Positions 47,586 to 59,976 of a stretch of DNA of 64,000 bases are shown here, one piece after another; the first letter of the stretch is position 1, and each line of letters begins with the position of its first letter. Made by a program: the position numbers and the translations under genes. The stretch is from Gavia stellata. Taxonomy: Eukaryota; Chordata; Aves; Gaviiformes; Gaviidae. The DNA lies in contig NC_082594.1 of NCBI RefSeq assembly GCF_030936135.1, positions 54,751,369 to 54,815,368 of the forward strand. Direction: 5' to 3'. The notes under the pieces are model-generated. The model was given only the letters and a program-made list of their open reading frames with translations. It was not told where the DNA came from and ran no database searches.

Positions 47586-50500
47586 TATGAAAGCTACTCC
47601 ATTGATATATTGGTAATTTTTTCCATGGGAGAAACTTCCACAAAAATGTTTCCAGGAATTAATCTGTTTGAATTTTGTGAGGAAATACCTATTCTTAAGG
47701 TTATTTAGGATGTAATACAAATTATATCCCCGAAGACATACAGGTATTATGCAGTTTCTGATACATTTTAGATAGTTCATATACATTTTAAGTGTTTAGA
47801 TACGTTAGGAGAGGAATAAAGTAAGAGAATTTGTAGTGTATAGATAGTGCTTTGGTCTAAGTCAATTTTCATGTTGGCCAGAAACATTATGACTGAAGCA
47901 TTTCCACAAATGGAAATTTGGAAGTTGATTAACTTTGCTACTGCAAATGTAGGTATATACAGAGTTTAGAGACCTTTAAGGTTAGACCTGCCACTGAACA
48001 GGGAATTTCAAGGCAGAAGTTTTGCTTTAAGGAACACTAAACCTTTCAAATTTAGGCACCCAAATTATATGGTGAGAGTCTGAGCTACGTCTCATATCGT
48101 AGAAGTACTACATCAGTAAATGAAGCCATATTAACTTAATGCAGACTATTTTAAAAAGCATTAATTAGTGGATCAGTGGTTGTAGAATATTCTTACAAAA
48201 ACAAGAATGTAGCGAGAAGAAAAAGAGGAAAATATTGCAGTTTCAAGAAGGAACATGCAATTGTTGTCAAGGAAACAACATCATCTTGTTGGTATAGCAA
48301 TATTATACAGTACACATGTTAACATGAATAAAAGTGAAAAGTAAAATTTCTTTACAGCCAGAATTCGTATTGTAGTATAAAATACAGAGTCCAATATTAA
48401 ACAGAAGGGTTTGAATTAAAAACTCCAGAGCCCTTCACACACTTCAACTATTTCTATGATAGAAGTACTTTGTGCCTGCTTTGCTCTACAAGTTCTAGGA
48501 AAAGAAAACTGCAAAAATATTAAAAACTAAAATTATGTTTTTCTTCTGATATTTTTTTATCTAGAAATAATGACTTAGGTTTAAAATTCATTTACCACCA
48601 CCCACACCATCCCACCCTAAAAAATAGAGGTCAGCTTTTCCCCTCTCTTCTAGCAATATAAATCTTTACAGTCTCCTTTACTGACTTGCTTCCATGCTCA
48701 CAATCTTTGTTTGCCAGTAAAGCAAGACAACTGTGTTTTTCTGAAAGACTCACACTGTGAGCAGGTGTTGATCCTGCTGGGGAAAGAATTAAATAACATT
48801 TATGACAGTCAGGCACATGAGCTGTTACTACCTTATTTTGCTATAAAGAAGGCAATAGTGACTTGTCTGCCAGAGAAGCCAGATAACTGGTTTGATAGCC
48901 CTCAGGGAGAAACTCTTTGGATTACCCAAACATCAGAACATGATTTCCCTGAATTTAATGTTGTAAAAGAATTCATTACCTAGGGTGAGATCTGCTAAAT
49001 TATTCTACGTAAAGAATCTCTTAGCAAGACTTAATAGGAAATAGTAGATGTAGTCTGGGTATGGAAAGAGGAGTATAGGTATATGAATTTAGTTACTCAT
49101 TACTGCACAGCAGTGAGTTTTAGGCATCTTCAGGTTAAGGTGACCATAACAGTGTTTACCTTCTGATTTACTTTCTTTGATTCAAGGACCCAAATTTTAA
49201 TTAGCATCCAGCCTTTGTAGACAGACTGATTCTTAGCAGAGAGGTCTCAGGTTTGCTACATTCTACAACTGACGGCATCCTTTAGTATTTGATACACCTT
49301 CTGTATTGGCTTCTGCATTGTGTGGACCTTAGACTGAAAGGAAGTTGACTGCTCTCTGAAATGTTTAACAAAAAAATTAATACACAGTGATCCTATTTTA
49401 TTGTCAGCTCAAATTTTTTTTTAATTGCTATCAGAATTTGTTTGTTGGATACTCCGAATCTTCTGATTAAGTCAATCTTAACTGTAGTAGCTGGAATATT
49501 GCATGCTGTAGATAAATATTTAATTAGCTAAAAGAGCAGTACCAAATTAAGGAAGCAACACACATTTATCTTTGTGAATTTTAACTATAGCATTTACCAG
49601 AACTGTGAAACTGCAACTGTGGTTACAAACTTGGAGGAGAAGGTTAATCTCAGGTATGAAATAGAGTCTGTATTAATACTTATGTTCCTCAGACTGTACT
49701 AAACCATCTCATAATAGAAAAAATGGTTTATAAGAGACAATATATAACTTGCCAACTTGTTTAATGTAAAAGGCTTGACCCTGCTTTTGGCAAAAGTTTT
49801 TGGAAGTCAAATGGCATTTTGCTCAAGTAAGGTCTGTAGAAGTCAGTCATAAGAAAGCTATATATTATCGCAAAACACAAACCTGGGTGTAGTTTTTCAC
49901 TCAAGTAGGAAAATAGGTTTTGTTCTATAAAGGCAAATTAGAATTCCTCTATCACAAAAATAAATGTCTTAATTTTCAAAAAGGTGTGCAGTGCAATCTA
50001 TCAGCCTTCCATCTTCTTCATATCATTTTTTGTATATCCTAAGACTCTGTGTTTCTTGAGCATCTCCCAAAGTTATTACTCATGTCTGTAACACAATAGT
50101 TCTCTGTTTCTCTTCCCTCCTGTCAGTAAAAATGTGACTCTTCACATTATTCTTTGGTTTGTTTTTATATATAATGCTGTGGTGACAAAGTCTGGTCAAA
50201 GACGTTTTTAGACGTGATCTTATAGTTTTCTTACTCAGTTCTCCTAATGCATGATTAAAACACACACAAAAAATAATTTCTGTGCTAATCTCTCAGTAGA
50301 TATGTTTATATCCTAACATATGCTCTGTATCTGAAAGTTGGTGTGCATTTTCTGAAAGGACCATTTTTAAACACATCCAGAATGCTGTTGAACTAGAACT
50401 TACCAGCTTTGAGTCCAGCATCGAACTCCTCAGGTGTTTTTTAATTATTTTATCACCTTAGAATAAAAACCAGTCCTCTGAAAGCAATACTTGATTTTTC

Positions 50501-50908
50501 TATTCCTCTCTTTATTCTTGCTAATATATATCTTTCAGACACCTCTGTTAGATACAGAACTAAATTTCTGCAAACAGATGGCAACTAATGAAAAAAATAT
50601 TTGTTTGAGACATTTGATACCATTTTGATTTGGTGATCACAGTAACTGTCAGACAAAAAAGATAACACATGAAGAATTTAATCATATTTTCCTTTGTATA
50701 AATCAATTACGTTATTTAAGTCTGAATAAACTTCTGATTTGATGTCCCAGCACTAATATATGGGTAGTTAAGCTATCATACAATTAATTCAAACAAATGA
50801 GTAATATTTATGTTTAATTTAACTTTATATTGTAGATGTCTTACATAAGAGGGATAGCAATATAAGGACATTTCCATGAGAATATATAGTCTTATAGAAG
50901 TATATATT
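47586..50908. other. AT-rich non-coding DNA, no gene seen
   Basis: No repeat family recognised. The 90-codon frame at plus 48711-48983 has no motif, no homologue that I recognise and no splice sites in register; treated as chance. Confidence 0.5.
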
Positions 50909-51066
50909 GATTTTGGTTGGGATAGAGCTAGTTTTCTTCATGGTAGCTTGTATGGTGCTTTGATTTGGATTTGTGACTAACATAGTGTTGATAACACAGG
51001 GATGGTTTAGCTATTGCTGAACAGTCCTTACACAGTGTCACCGTTTTCTCTATTTCCTGCTGCTTC
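50909..51066 (-). mobile_element. LTR family 2, 3'-end fragment
   Basis: TTTTGGTTGGGATAGAGCTA, TTTTCTTCATGGTAGCTTGT, GTGTTGATAACACAGGGATG and GCTGAACAGTCCTTACACAG are the reverse complement, in the same order, of the last roughly 160 bases of the solo LTR at 37804-38428. It breaks off at about 51066. Confidence 0.75.
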
Positions 51067-54000
51067 CAAACATATGTCAACTATACATACATATATATAA
51101 ATACATAAATGACTTTGCACGGTTACAATGAACTAAAATATTTTCATTCATATTTGCCTTTGTTATCTGCAGGACAAGCAAATGAACAAGCAAACCCTTT
51201 TTTTGCTAGTTCTGAAAGTTACACAGGTGTTCTCAAGAGAAGTTTATAAAAGAGTTCATCTCTAGCAAGATATTCCTTTGCTACAAACATTATTTAGGCT
51301 ACCACTTCTCTCCCAGTAAATCCCCTGTTCTTGCTCTCTTATAGCCTATGCCTCTCAGCCTGCACTTATAGCCCAAGTACTGTTACTTTTGAAGGAACCT
51401 ATGTGAACTGTGGTGAAGGTTGTATGTACAAAAATGTTGGAATTTTCAGTTTAAAACTATTTGGCCAACTGAAATATCATTTCAGTTTCCAGGATACCAG
51501 TTCAATAGTCAGTGCTTGTATATGTTTCTATGTATGTGTGTGTGTCTCTGAGTGTACATATCTATGTACATATATGTGTTCTTATAGATCTTTATATATA
51601 GGATCAGGAAATGGAACCTAAATATTCTTATTAATTTGCAACTGAGCAAGCTCTATAAAGCCTTATTTCTTCCTCCTCTCCAAGGAATCTTGGAAATCTT
51701 AAAATTTCTCCTTAGTGGAAAGAATTTAAGATGAAACTATGCCATTCCCATTATTATTACTTTCATATTTGATTACAGTATATTGTGTGTTTAGGATACT
51801 CTCCAGTACATAAATAAGGCAATGAAGAGTATTGAACAGGTAGTGATTTCCATGCCCTGACAAGTCTATAACCAGTGTCTTGCTGTCTTTAAAAACATAC
51901 ACCAAGGAAAGGGAATTTTAGACCATGTTTTGCAAGAACTTGGTGGTTGCCATAGATTCTGTAAGTATTCTCACCATTTTAGAAGGCCAAACATAGAGCT
52001 GCTAATGGTACAGTGGAATTTACTAAGACTTTACTATGTGACTGTGGAATTTACTATGACTTGTCTAGCTAGTGCTTTTTTGTGTCCTTGAAAGTTCTAA
52101 GTGGAAATTTTAAAGTTCTGAAAATATCTTTTTGCCTCAAGCAACTTATGCCTATGCCTTGATTTCTAATAATTGATTTATCTTCAAAATCTTCAACTCA
52201 TTTAATAACGATGTGATTGATTAAAAACAAGAGAGTAAATTTAATACCTCCAAACTTTGTAAAAGATTATTTAAATACCACTCTTAGATTGGATTTTAGT
52301 ATTGCTGCCTTTTCAGATATCACAGGCTAGGATATTGCAGTCAGTTATGAAAATGAACATTTTAATAATTTTCTGCAAGTACAAAAAACATTTCCACAAA
52401 TGCAAAAGGTTCACAATAAAACTTGAAAAACTTAAGGAATTCACTGTTTTAGCTACAAAACAAATGTGTAGTTCTTCCACAAGTAAATTAAGAAGAGAGA
52501 AAATCATAACTTATATATAACTTTGTAGTCTGGCCATAAAAACATAGATGCTTGGGAAGTTTCAACAGCATCATTTTGAAAGTTGAAGCAAAACTATTGC
52601 TGCTGTATCTTTTCTGAAATTTTTAAGTTTTTCAGGATTTCAGGACTTCAGGAAATGGAGATGATTTTGTATATACATATATAGAGATGACATATATACA
52701 CACACACACACAATTCAGCAGAAGTATACACTATTGTAATAAATAGCATCTGTAGAATGCACAGCTTTTAAGGCCTTCAAAGAGAGCAAGGTTTTCCTGT
52801 CACTAATAAAGCTACAGTACTAAAGGAAATTCAAAGTAGTTATTTGGCCTCATCTCCAGTTAAATCAGGCAACCTGGTATATAGTATATTCTTTTCCCTT
52901 TTCTGTTATAGAACATGTGGAGAGAATTCTCACCATTTGCTACTATGACTCTACGGCTCAAAAGTAGCCAGAAAAGGTGAGAAAATTCAATTTCTGTTTT
53001 AATACCTTTACTGGCAAGATAAGCCATATAAATGGTGCTAACGATATTGTATGAAATACTATTGCTTAAATCTGTCTACTACAGCCCTCTCAGTGATAAT
53101 GGGTCCTGTAGATGGGTCTCCTGAGGTTTTTTCCTATCTGACTTCACAATGGTTAACATAATGAATTTATGAGAACCTAAATAAGAAGAATACCCACCTC
53201 AGAGATTTTATTAAGTAGACCCATTTTATGCTCTTGCCTATTCTAATTGATATTAGGTTTTTTTTTTTTTTTATATCTAAAACCAGAAGTCAGCAGCTCT
53301 AAGAAAAAAAGAATATTATATTCAAGTATAGTTTTCCATGTTTCCATGAACAATCATAGTCTGTCTCAAAATTCAGCTAGTTCATTATTAGGTAGCAGAG
53401 TATAGTGCTATATTACTAACGGTTCCAAATCCTCCATTCACTGCTATAGATGAATACTATTTAGGGTCTTTACTAGCAGGACATTTTAGGAAATAGAATA
53501 ACTCAGTGAGGAGTTAAAGAGGTTTACAGTTGGAAGGCTCACTGAAAATAATGCCTCCTTTTGAAAAAGCAGTCCTATGGGAACTAGCTTTACTGCTCTT
53601 TAATCATAAAATTAACATCCCATCACATCATTTGGCAGTTATGGGGTTGTAGCAGTACTGCCACCTCCCATTTCCACATGGAATATGGCTGTGAACAGTT
53701 ACTTCTGCCTGTCCTGAAACACATATAATGAAAGTTTAAGCAGAGTAGATGGCTGATATTGTTGTTGACTATATGGTGCTAAATGTGGAATATGCATTAT
53801 GTTAAATATAATGTATATTAAGCTTTAATACATTCATTCTATGTTATCTATATTCTTCTACCTCCTGTGGAAAAACAAGTGAAAATGCACAGTGCTAAAC
53901 ACTCTATAATGCATGACAACAATTACACTTCTTTTTCACTAACAGACATTATACAGTTTCAGTAATCTGTAAGGATTTTGTAATTATATCTAAAAGAAAT

Positions 54001-57000
54001 ATACAAGATACTATCCAGAATGGAAAATACAGTACAATGTGATATGTTGCTTCTAAAATGTATGTATTTCAGAAGTGTAGTAGATCACCCAGATGCTGGG
54101 TAAACTAAAGCAACAACTGATGTCTTGAAGTCAAAGGAATGAAAGCAAAAGTCCTCTTAGTAGAGATAGGAGTGGGAAAGGTTCCAACTTACTGCACTGA
54201 GTATTGTGAGAATTATTACCTGATCCTTTGGTAGTCGCATATATGTGCATACTGTGTAAAGTGTGCATGGTTTTCAGAGACAAAAGGCTGCATTTCAAGA
54301 ACATGAGGCCTGTTCTGGAGGAACTCAGGAAGACAGAGAAAAGTTGACGAACAACATCTTTGGGGATACCTTTCAACTACTAGGAAAGCTGCCTCATTGC
54401 TGCTGAGAAACAGAAAGAAAAGCAAACAAGTTTGTCAGGGACATTGCATAAAGTTTCAATTTACCAACCAGCATCTCCAGCCTCATGACAGCAAGAAACT
54501 GAGCTGATGGAAATGGAAATGACCTCTAGATTAAGAACTGATAGAAAACTATAAAATTATTTGCATTGGAGAGATGACAAATGAGAAACAACTATCTCAT
54601 CATCTCTTCAGTACTAGAACAAGGGGCATTGAATGAAACTGAAGATGGCAAGCTCAAAAAAAATACAACCGCCAAACTTTTACTCCATTTTTTCTTATGC
54701 TGTCATTTCTGTCTCATAAAATTAAACAGTGGTACATATAGTCTGTTTACTCCTCACTAGTCTCAGGAAAATTATCTAAAATAATTATACTTGTATCAGA
54801 TACACTGCATTTACAAAGCTCATTTTTTCTAAGAATCTCAATGCCACTATCAGATAAATAGAAATGGTTATGTTAATTAAAGGCATGCAGAAAATGAGTC
54901 ACAGAGGGGCTTTGGATCAAAGAAATTTTATAAGTAGTTGGGCATAATTTCCCTTGTCACACATTGTACCTTTAAGCATCGAAATAGAAAATGTATTTAA
55001 CAAATACACACAAATTAACAATAGAATTAAATTACAGATATAAAAGCCCAGATTTTCTTCACATAAATTCAGGAATTTTAACGAGATATCAGTTAGACAA
55101 TGATTGCTCAGGGTTCAGATTGTGTTAAATGGAAGGAGATAAGCATTCCCAAAATCATCTTGTTACAGTGTATGTTTCTCTCCTTTGACTTTAATAATAG
55201 ATGAGGGAAGGATACAAAATACAGTTAAGTTTGCAAAATTCATTGGAATGAACCCAGAATTTAGTCTTGATTTACAAAACCTGGTTTTTTCTCTTCCGAT
55301 AAGTATGATTACTGACACATTTTCCAGTTGAATGGTATAAAGTAAAACACAGTATCCCTTTTTTCACTTCTTTCATCAGCAAGGCAAAATGTTACACCAG
55401 ACTTCTAAGTTTTCCCAATACCTGTATATCAAATTGCATAGATAAGGGAAATGGCATTCCAATATGTAATTTACTTCCTAATGAGCAGAATTTTTGCCAT
55501 CAGCACAGGCAATTTCTGTCAAGCGTCTTGAACATTATCATAAGACTATGAAACTGACACTATTACAAGGTATAAGTAAATCTGATGATAAAATAGAATT
55601 TAAATTCTAGTTCATTTTTTGAACTACTTTTGCACATTACCTACTACTTTGTTTGTTTTTTTAAATTTATTTTTAAATTAAGTTTGTGTGAAAAAAGTGT
55701 GATTTAGAGCTAAGAAAAAAATCATATGAGCTATGTAAGCCTATAAGCAGCACTAAGGAAAACATAGTCTTTCATCTCAAGCTATTACAGAAGCCAAGTT
55801 CAATTGGCTAAACAGACTCTAAAAGGACTTCATTTTTTTTTTCTGTAATGCAGGGAGAACAGTCTTAATAATTGAAAGTTTTGACAAACTTGTAATCACT
55901 TAACACTGTGAATCAGAAATATAGAACAAGTATAATAATGGTTTATACGCACTATTTGAAGAGCAGTAGGGATGTATATTTGTTTGTGTTTTCTTGTCTG
56001 CTGCTATTTCATTTGTAAATTAGTCCCTTGTTTAAAAAAAATCAAGAGGAGAAAAGTAAGTTAAATACACTATAGTCTTTTTTCTGTTAATGAGATTTTT
56101 TTCCTTAGATTTGCTGAAAATAATGGTTTTATTTTCATTGCCAAGGGAGAATGTTATCGGCATGGCAAAAAACCACACATACACAGAAGTTGTGCACTAG
56201 AGTCTTTTTTTTTGTACTTTTTTTTTCCTTCTTTTTTTCTCATTTTTTTTCTAGTGGCTTTGTACCAATGGCAGAGAAATGCCAGACTTCTGTTGCATTT
56301 CAAATCTTCAGCGATCTTCAAATGCAGAATCTTGACGGAAGCACGTGCTGTGTTAGTTTAAGTAAACTTTTTTGACTTGCTTTTGTCAGAAAGAAAGATA
56401 TTTGGGTTCATTTCAGCTATACTCCATATGTCTTTTTAGAACTATACTATACTACCATAGGAAGTGGAAAATTTTATATAAAAGAAGGTCTTTCTGGATG
56501 TCATTTCAAATATGCCTCTAAGTCTTTGACAGAATTCACTTTTCAATAGAAGTCACGTATGTTAGCTTTTAAAAGAAGATGTACAGAGGAAATAATACTC
56601 AACAAAGTAGTTATGGTCTATGGTTCACTGAATATCAACTGGTTTCTTACATAGTTGCTTTACTAGAAGACACTAAGAGTGTAAATAAGAGAGGTAAATT
56701 AAATGTAGGTAAAGTTTGCACATTGTGTGAAATACCGCAATTGTCCTTCCATTTGAACTGAGTCCTGGGGAAAAGAGTGCATGAGCTTCTAGAAAATTCC
56801 TGTTCTTTACATTACATTAGAGTAACTGAAATGAAGAGGAAAAAATACTGCATTATGAAAGAATGATTATGAAATATATATGAAAGTGAGAAAACCTACA
56901 GTTTCAAATTAAGGAAACTGATACTGGATAAAACATGATAGTTCACTGAAGAAAAGTTACTATATATTAAATCGTACTGTTTCCTACAAAGAAAAAATCC

Positions 57001-57187
57001 CTTCATAAAGCTGTTTACTTCTAAATATGGTTAGATATTAGATATATAATACTTCTACTGACTATTTAGTACTTGCGATTATTTCAAGTTATATCCTGTG
57101 AACTTGAGCTTTTGCTAGGTATTGCTTATACAAGTTACTGAAGAAGTAACATTACCAATAATCAATTTGCTAGGCTTTTTTTCTTTC

Positions 57188-57219
<32 letters not shown>

Positions 57220-57728
57220 ACCTCTTTTTCAACAGAACTGGCAGTAGCTGATAATAATGTTCTCTATTGAGAAAACCAAATTTATAGAAATATTTGAGAT
57301 GAACACTTGTGGGACTTTATGTGTAAAGAATTTATCACACAGTCTTCAGCAAGAGCAGCAAAGTCGTGTATATTACATATAATTGTTACTAATTGTCTTC
57401 TTATTAAACTGAAAGTATTCTATTTGAGTTTCATTTTGTAACTTCAAGAGATATCTACCATGAGACCATGCAGTACTTCTCAAGGCATTGGAAATAGGCA
57501 ATGTTAGCTTAAAATATGACTGGTGTTCCCTCACTACCAAATCACTGGTATTATTGAACATTTCTATGTGGAAACTGATTTCTTTATCACTTGTTGTTGG
57601 TATGTTTTCCAGGTTAATGCTTTTATTCTTTAAAGATTTCTGTGATGCATGTACATGCTCAGCGTTCAGATGTGGGTGTTTCAAATGCCTAATTGCTATT
57701 CTTAAAGCCAGTCTCTATGAATACCTAC
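51067..57728. other. AT-rich non-coding DNA, no gene seen
   Basis: Long AT-rich interval. Small simple repeats: TG-rich patch at about 51530-51570, CA repeat at about 52695-52712, T run at about 53258-53272, T/C-rich patch at 56202-56253, T tract at 57181-57213. A 17-base near-duplicate (GTGGAATTTACTAWGAC) lies at about 52013 and 52045. No gene seen. Confidence 0.5.
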
Positions 57729-57955
57729 TTGTGGTGGGTTTGACCTTGGCTGGCTACCAGAAGTCCCTGTCCAGCTGCTTTCTCACTCCACCTCCTCAAC
57801 AGGTCAGGAGGAGAAAATAGAATGAAAAAGCTCAGGGGTGGAGATAAAGACAGGAAGATCACTTACCAGTTACCATCATGGGCAAAACAGATTCAAATTA
57901 GAAAAGATTAATTTAATTTAATTTTAATTGCTAATAAAAAATTATTACAGATGTT
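57729..57955 (-). mobile_element. LTR family 1, 3'-end fragment
   Basis: TGTGGTGGGTTTGACCTTGG, AGCTGCTTTCTCACTCCACC, CAGGAGGAGAAAATAGAATG, GGTGGAGATAAAGACAGGAA and CAGTTACCATCATGGGCAAA are the reverse complement of the 3' part of family 1 (for example 46135-46285 and 37320-37501). It fades out in AT-rich sequence at about 57955. Confidence 0.78.
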
Positions 57956-59497
57956 TTCTCTGTTACGCAAGGTATAATGGGAATGAAGTAGGTATTTAGA
58001 AGTAGACGAAGTACTACCAAGAAACTGAGTGTGTAAACACCTAAGGTATCGACAGTAGTCCACAAAAATTTTTCCATACTTCCTTATGAATCTAAGCCAT
58101 TGTGCATTCTGAATATATTTGTAGGGGACCAGAAGAAAGCAAAGAGAGAAATTCTTATGTCAGCTGAGACTAAAGACCCTAAAGCAACCTTTCGGTTATT
58201 TAGTTTACATTACAAAAGTCAAAGATAGCTTCTTCTCTTATCACCTCCTGCTGAAGATTTGAATTGTATACCAATCAGGTTTTCCTCGTCTGTCTCTAGG
58301 ACACCCATTTCTTGGAAGTATGTTGTCTCAGATTTAAAAAAAAAAGATGGAGAAGCTTCTCAGAATGAAAAGATATCAGTCATCACCCAAGATTAGTGTT
58401 TAAAATGTTTGTTTGTTTGTTTTTATGAACAAATGGTTCAGCACACTAGATAATCACGAGAACACTGATATCAGGGAGACATGATGTTGCCCATCTCTAT
58501 TTTACCATTATTTTGATGCATGTGGTTTGATGACTTCAAGCACAAGGAATTTCACGTAACACTAGGTTTGGGTATTCCTATTCTGTAAGAGCTATAAATG
58601 ATCAATTTTACTCGGATACTGCAGTGTTGGACATCACAACTTCTAAGTCTTCTTCCCCGACAATACTTTTTAATTTGGATCACAGTGTCTTGTCTGTGAA
58701 AATCCTGACCTCCCAGAATTTTTAGTAAGGAGGATTAGCATTGTGACAAAGTCTTTTCTCAGTATGTACCAGCTGTTGCAATGGATCATCTTCAGTTCTT
58801 GGAAGTATTTCACTGTTGCTTCCAAGCCTAAATGCACATACTTCTGAAAGTGCTTTGCACAGTGCTGCAAGTTTCAAACAGCACAGTCATTTTCTAGGGA
58901 AGAATTCTTTTTGATAGGTATTTCACTAAATCAGTTTTCTCTGTTTATGTATTATTATTTTTCCTTCCTTATGAATTCACTTTTTAAATTCATTATAAAT
59001 ACCATCTTCAGGCTATTTTCTCATAATTTTACATTGGGTCAAAATTTTCTTAAGCTCAAACTATTCTCTCTTTGGGTAAAAGGAACATAAGAAACTTAGC
59101 TTATTGCTTGAGTACAATAACAACTGCCCAACAATGAAAGGAATTAATGAATAGTAAATAAATAAATAAATGAAACCCAGACAAAACTCAAAGTGTAAAT
59201 AACCAGCTAAATCAATATACTCTGAATTTTTTCTGGGGAAAAGTTCTAATAATAAGCAGCCAGCTCAAGATTACCTGAAACCTATTGCTTACATTTTACC
59301 TAATGGATTTTACACTCATCAAAATCAATAACTCACAGATATAATTGAAGAATGGCCAAAGAACATCATACTTGTTACTGTTGCTGCATTGCTTTAATTT
59401 CTGTGTCTGTTCTTTTCAAGAGGCAGCATGCACATTTTTTATATACAAAAAGGATCATTACAAGGAATAAAGGAGGAAGAAAAAGGAAATATGGGGT
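57956..59497. other. AT-rich non-coding DNA, no gene seen
   Basis: TTTG repeat at about 58408-58424. The minus frame 58670-58870 has no domain. Confidence 0.5.
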
Positions 59498-59820
59498 TAG
59501 GAAAGACATGGACTTGTTGGAGCGGGTCAAGAGGAGGGCCACAAAAATGGTCAGAGGGATTGAACACTTCTCCTATGAAGAAAGGCTGAGAGAGTTGGGG
59601 TTGTTCAGCCTGGAGAAAAGAAGGCTCTGGGGAGACCTTATTACAGCCTTTCAGTACTTAAAGGGGGCTTATAAGAAAAATGGGGACAAACTTTTTAGTA
59701 GGGCCTATTGTGATAAGACAAGGGGTAATGGTCTTAAACTTAAAGAGGGTAGATTTAGACTAAATATAAGGAATAAAGGACTAAATATAATTCAAACCAT
59801 CCTATAATTGATTCTATGAA
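59498..59820 (+). mobile_element. CR1 LINE, 5'-truncated and with a 3' internal deletion (copy J)
   Basis: The frame up to 59807 reads [62 protein letters not shown] and on to [13 protein letters not shown] (quoted in pieces: [47 protein letters not shown]). After this point, at about 59775, the rest of ORF2 and nearly all of the 3' UTR are missing. The sequence goes straight to CAAACCATCCTATAATTGAT and ATTCTATGAA, a worn CR1 terminus. About 200 bp are deleted relative to copy E, to which it is most similar. Confidence 0.88.
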
Positions 59821-59896
59821 TACCACTGACGTGGACAAATTCACAGTGTTAGAAGCTGGTTTAGCTTGCAGTGAAAGCATCATGAGAAGCAACTAA

Positions 59897-59976
59897 GTAG
59901 TCGTAGTAGTGGTAGTCGTAGTGGTGGTGGTGCTAGTAATAGTAACAGTAGTAGAAGTAACAGCAGCAGCAGCAGT
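59897..59976. repeat. Imperfect GTA/GTG/CAG trinucleotide tract
   Basis: Units of TAG, GTC, GTG and then AACAG and CAG in a 3-base register over about 80 bp, ending in five CAG-type units. It is a degenerating microsatellite just downstream of copy J. Confidence 0.85.

Noticed and set aside
48711..48983. 90-codon plus-strand frame
   Set aside because: Reads like plausible protein but has no motif, no homologue that I recognise and no exon context.
56151..56375. 74-codon frame with a Phe/Leu-rich stretch and a CTAG acceptor-like site
   Set aside because: The hydrophobic stretch is the translation of a T-rich tract.
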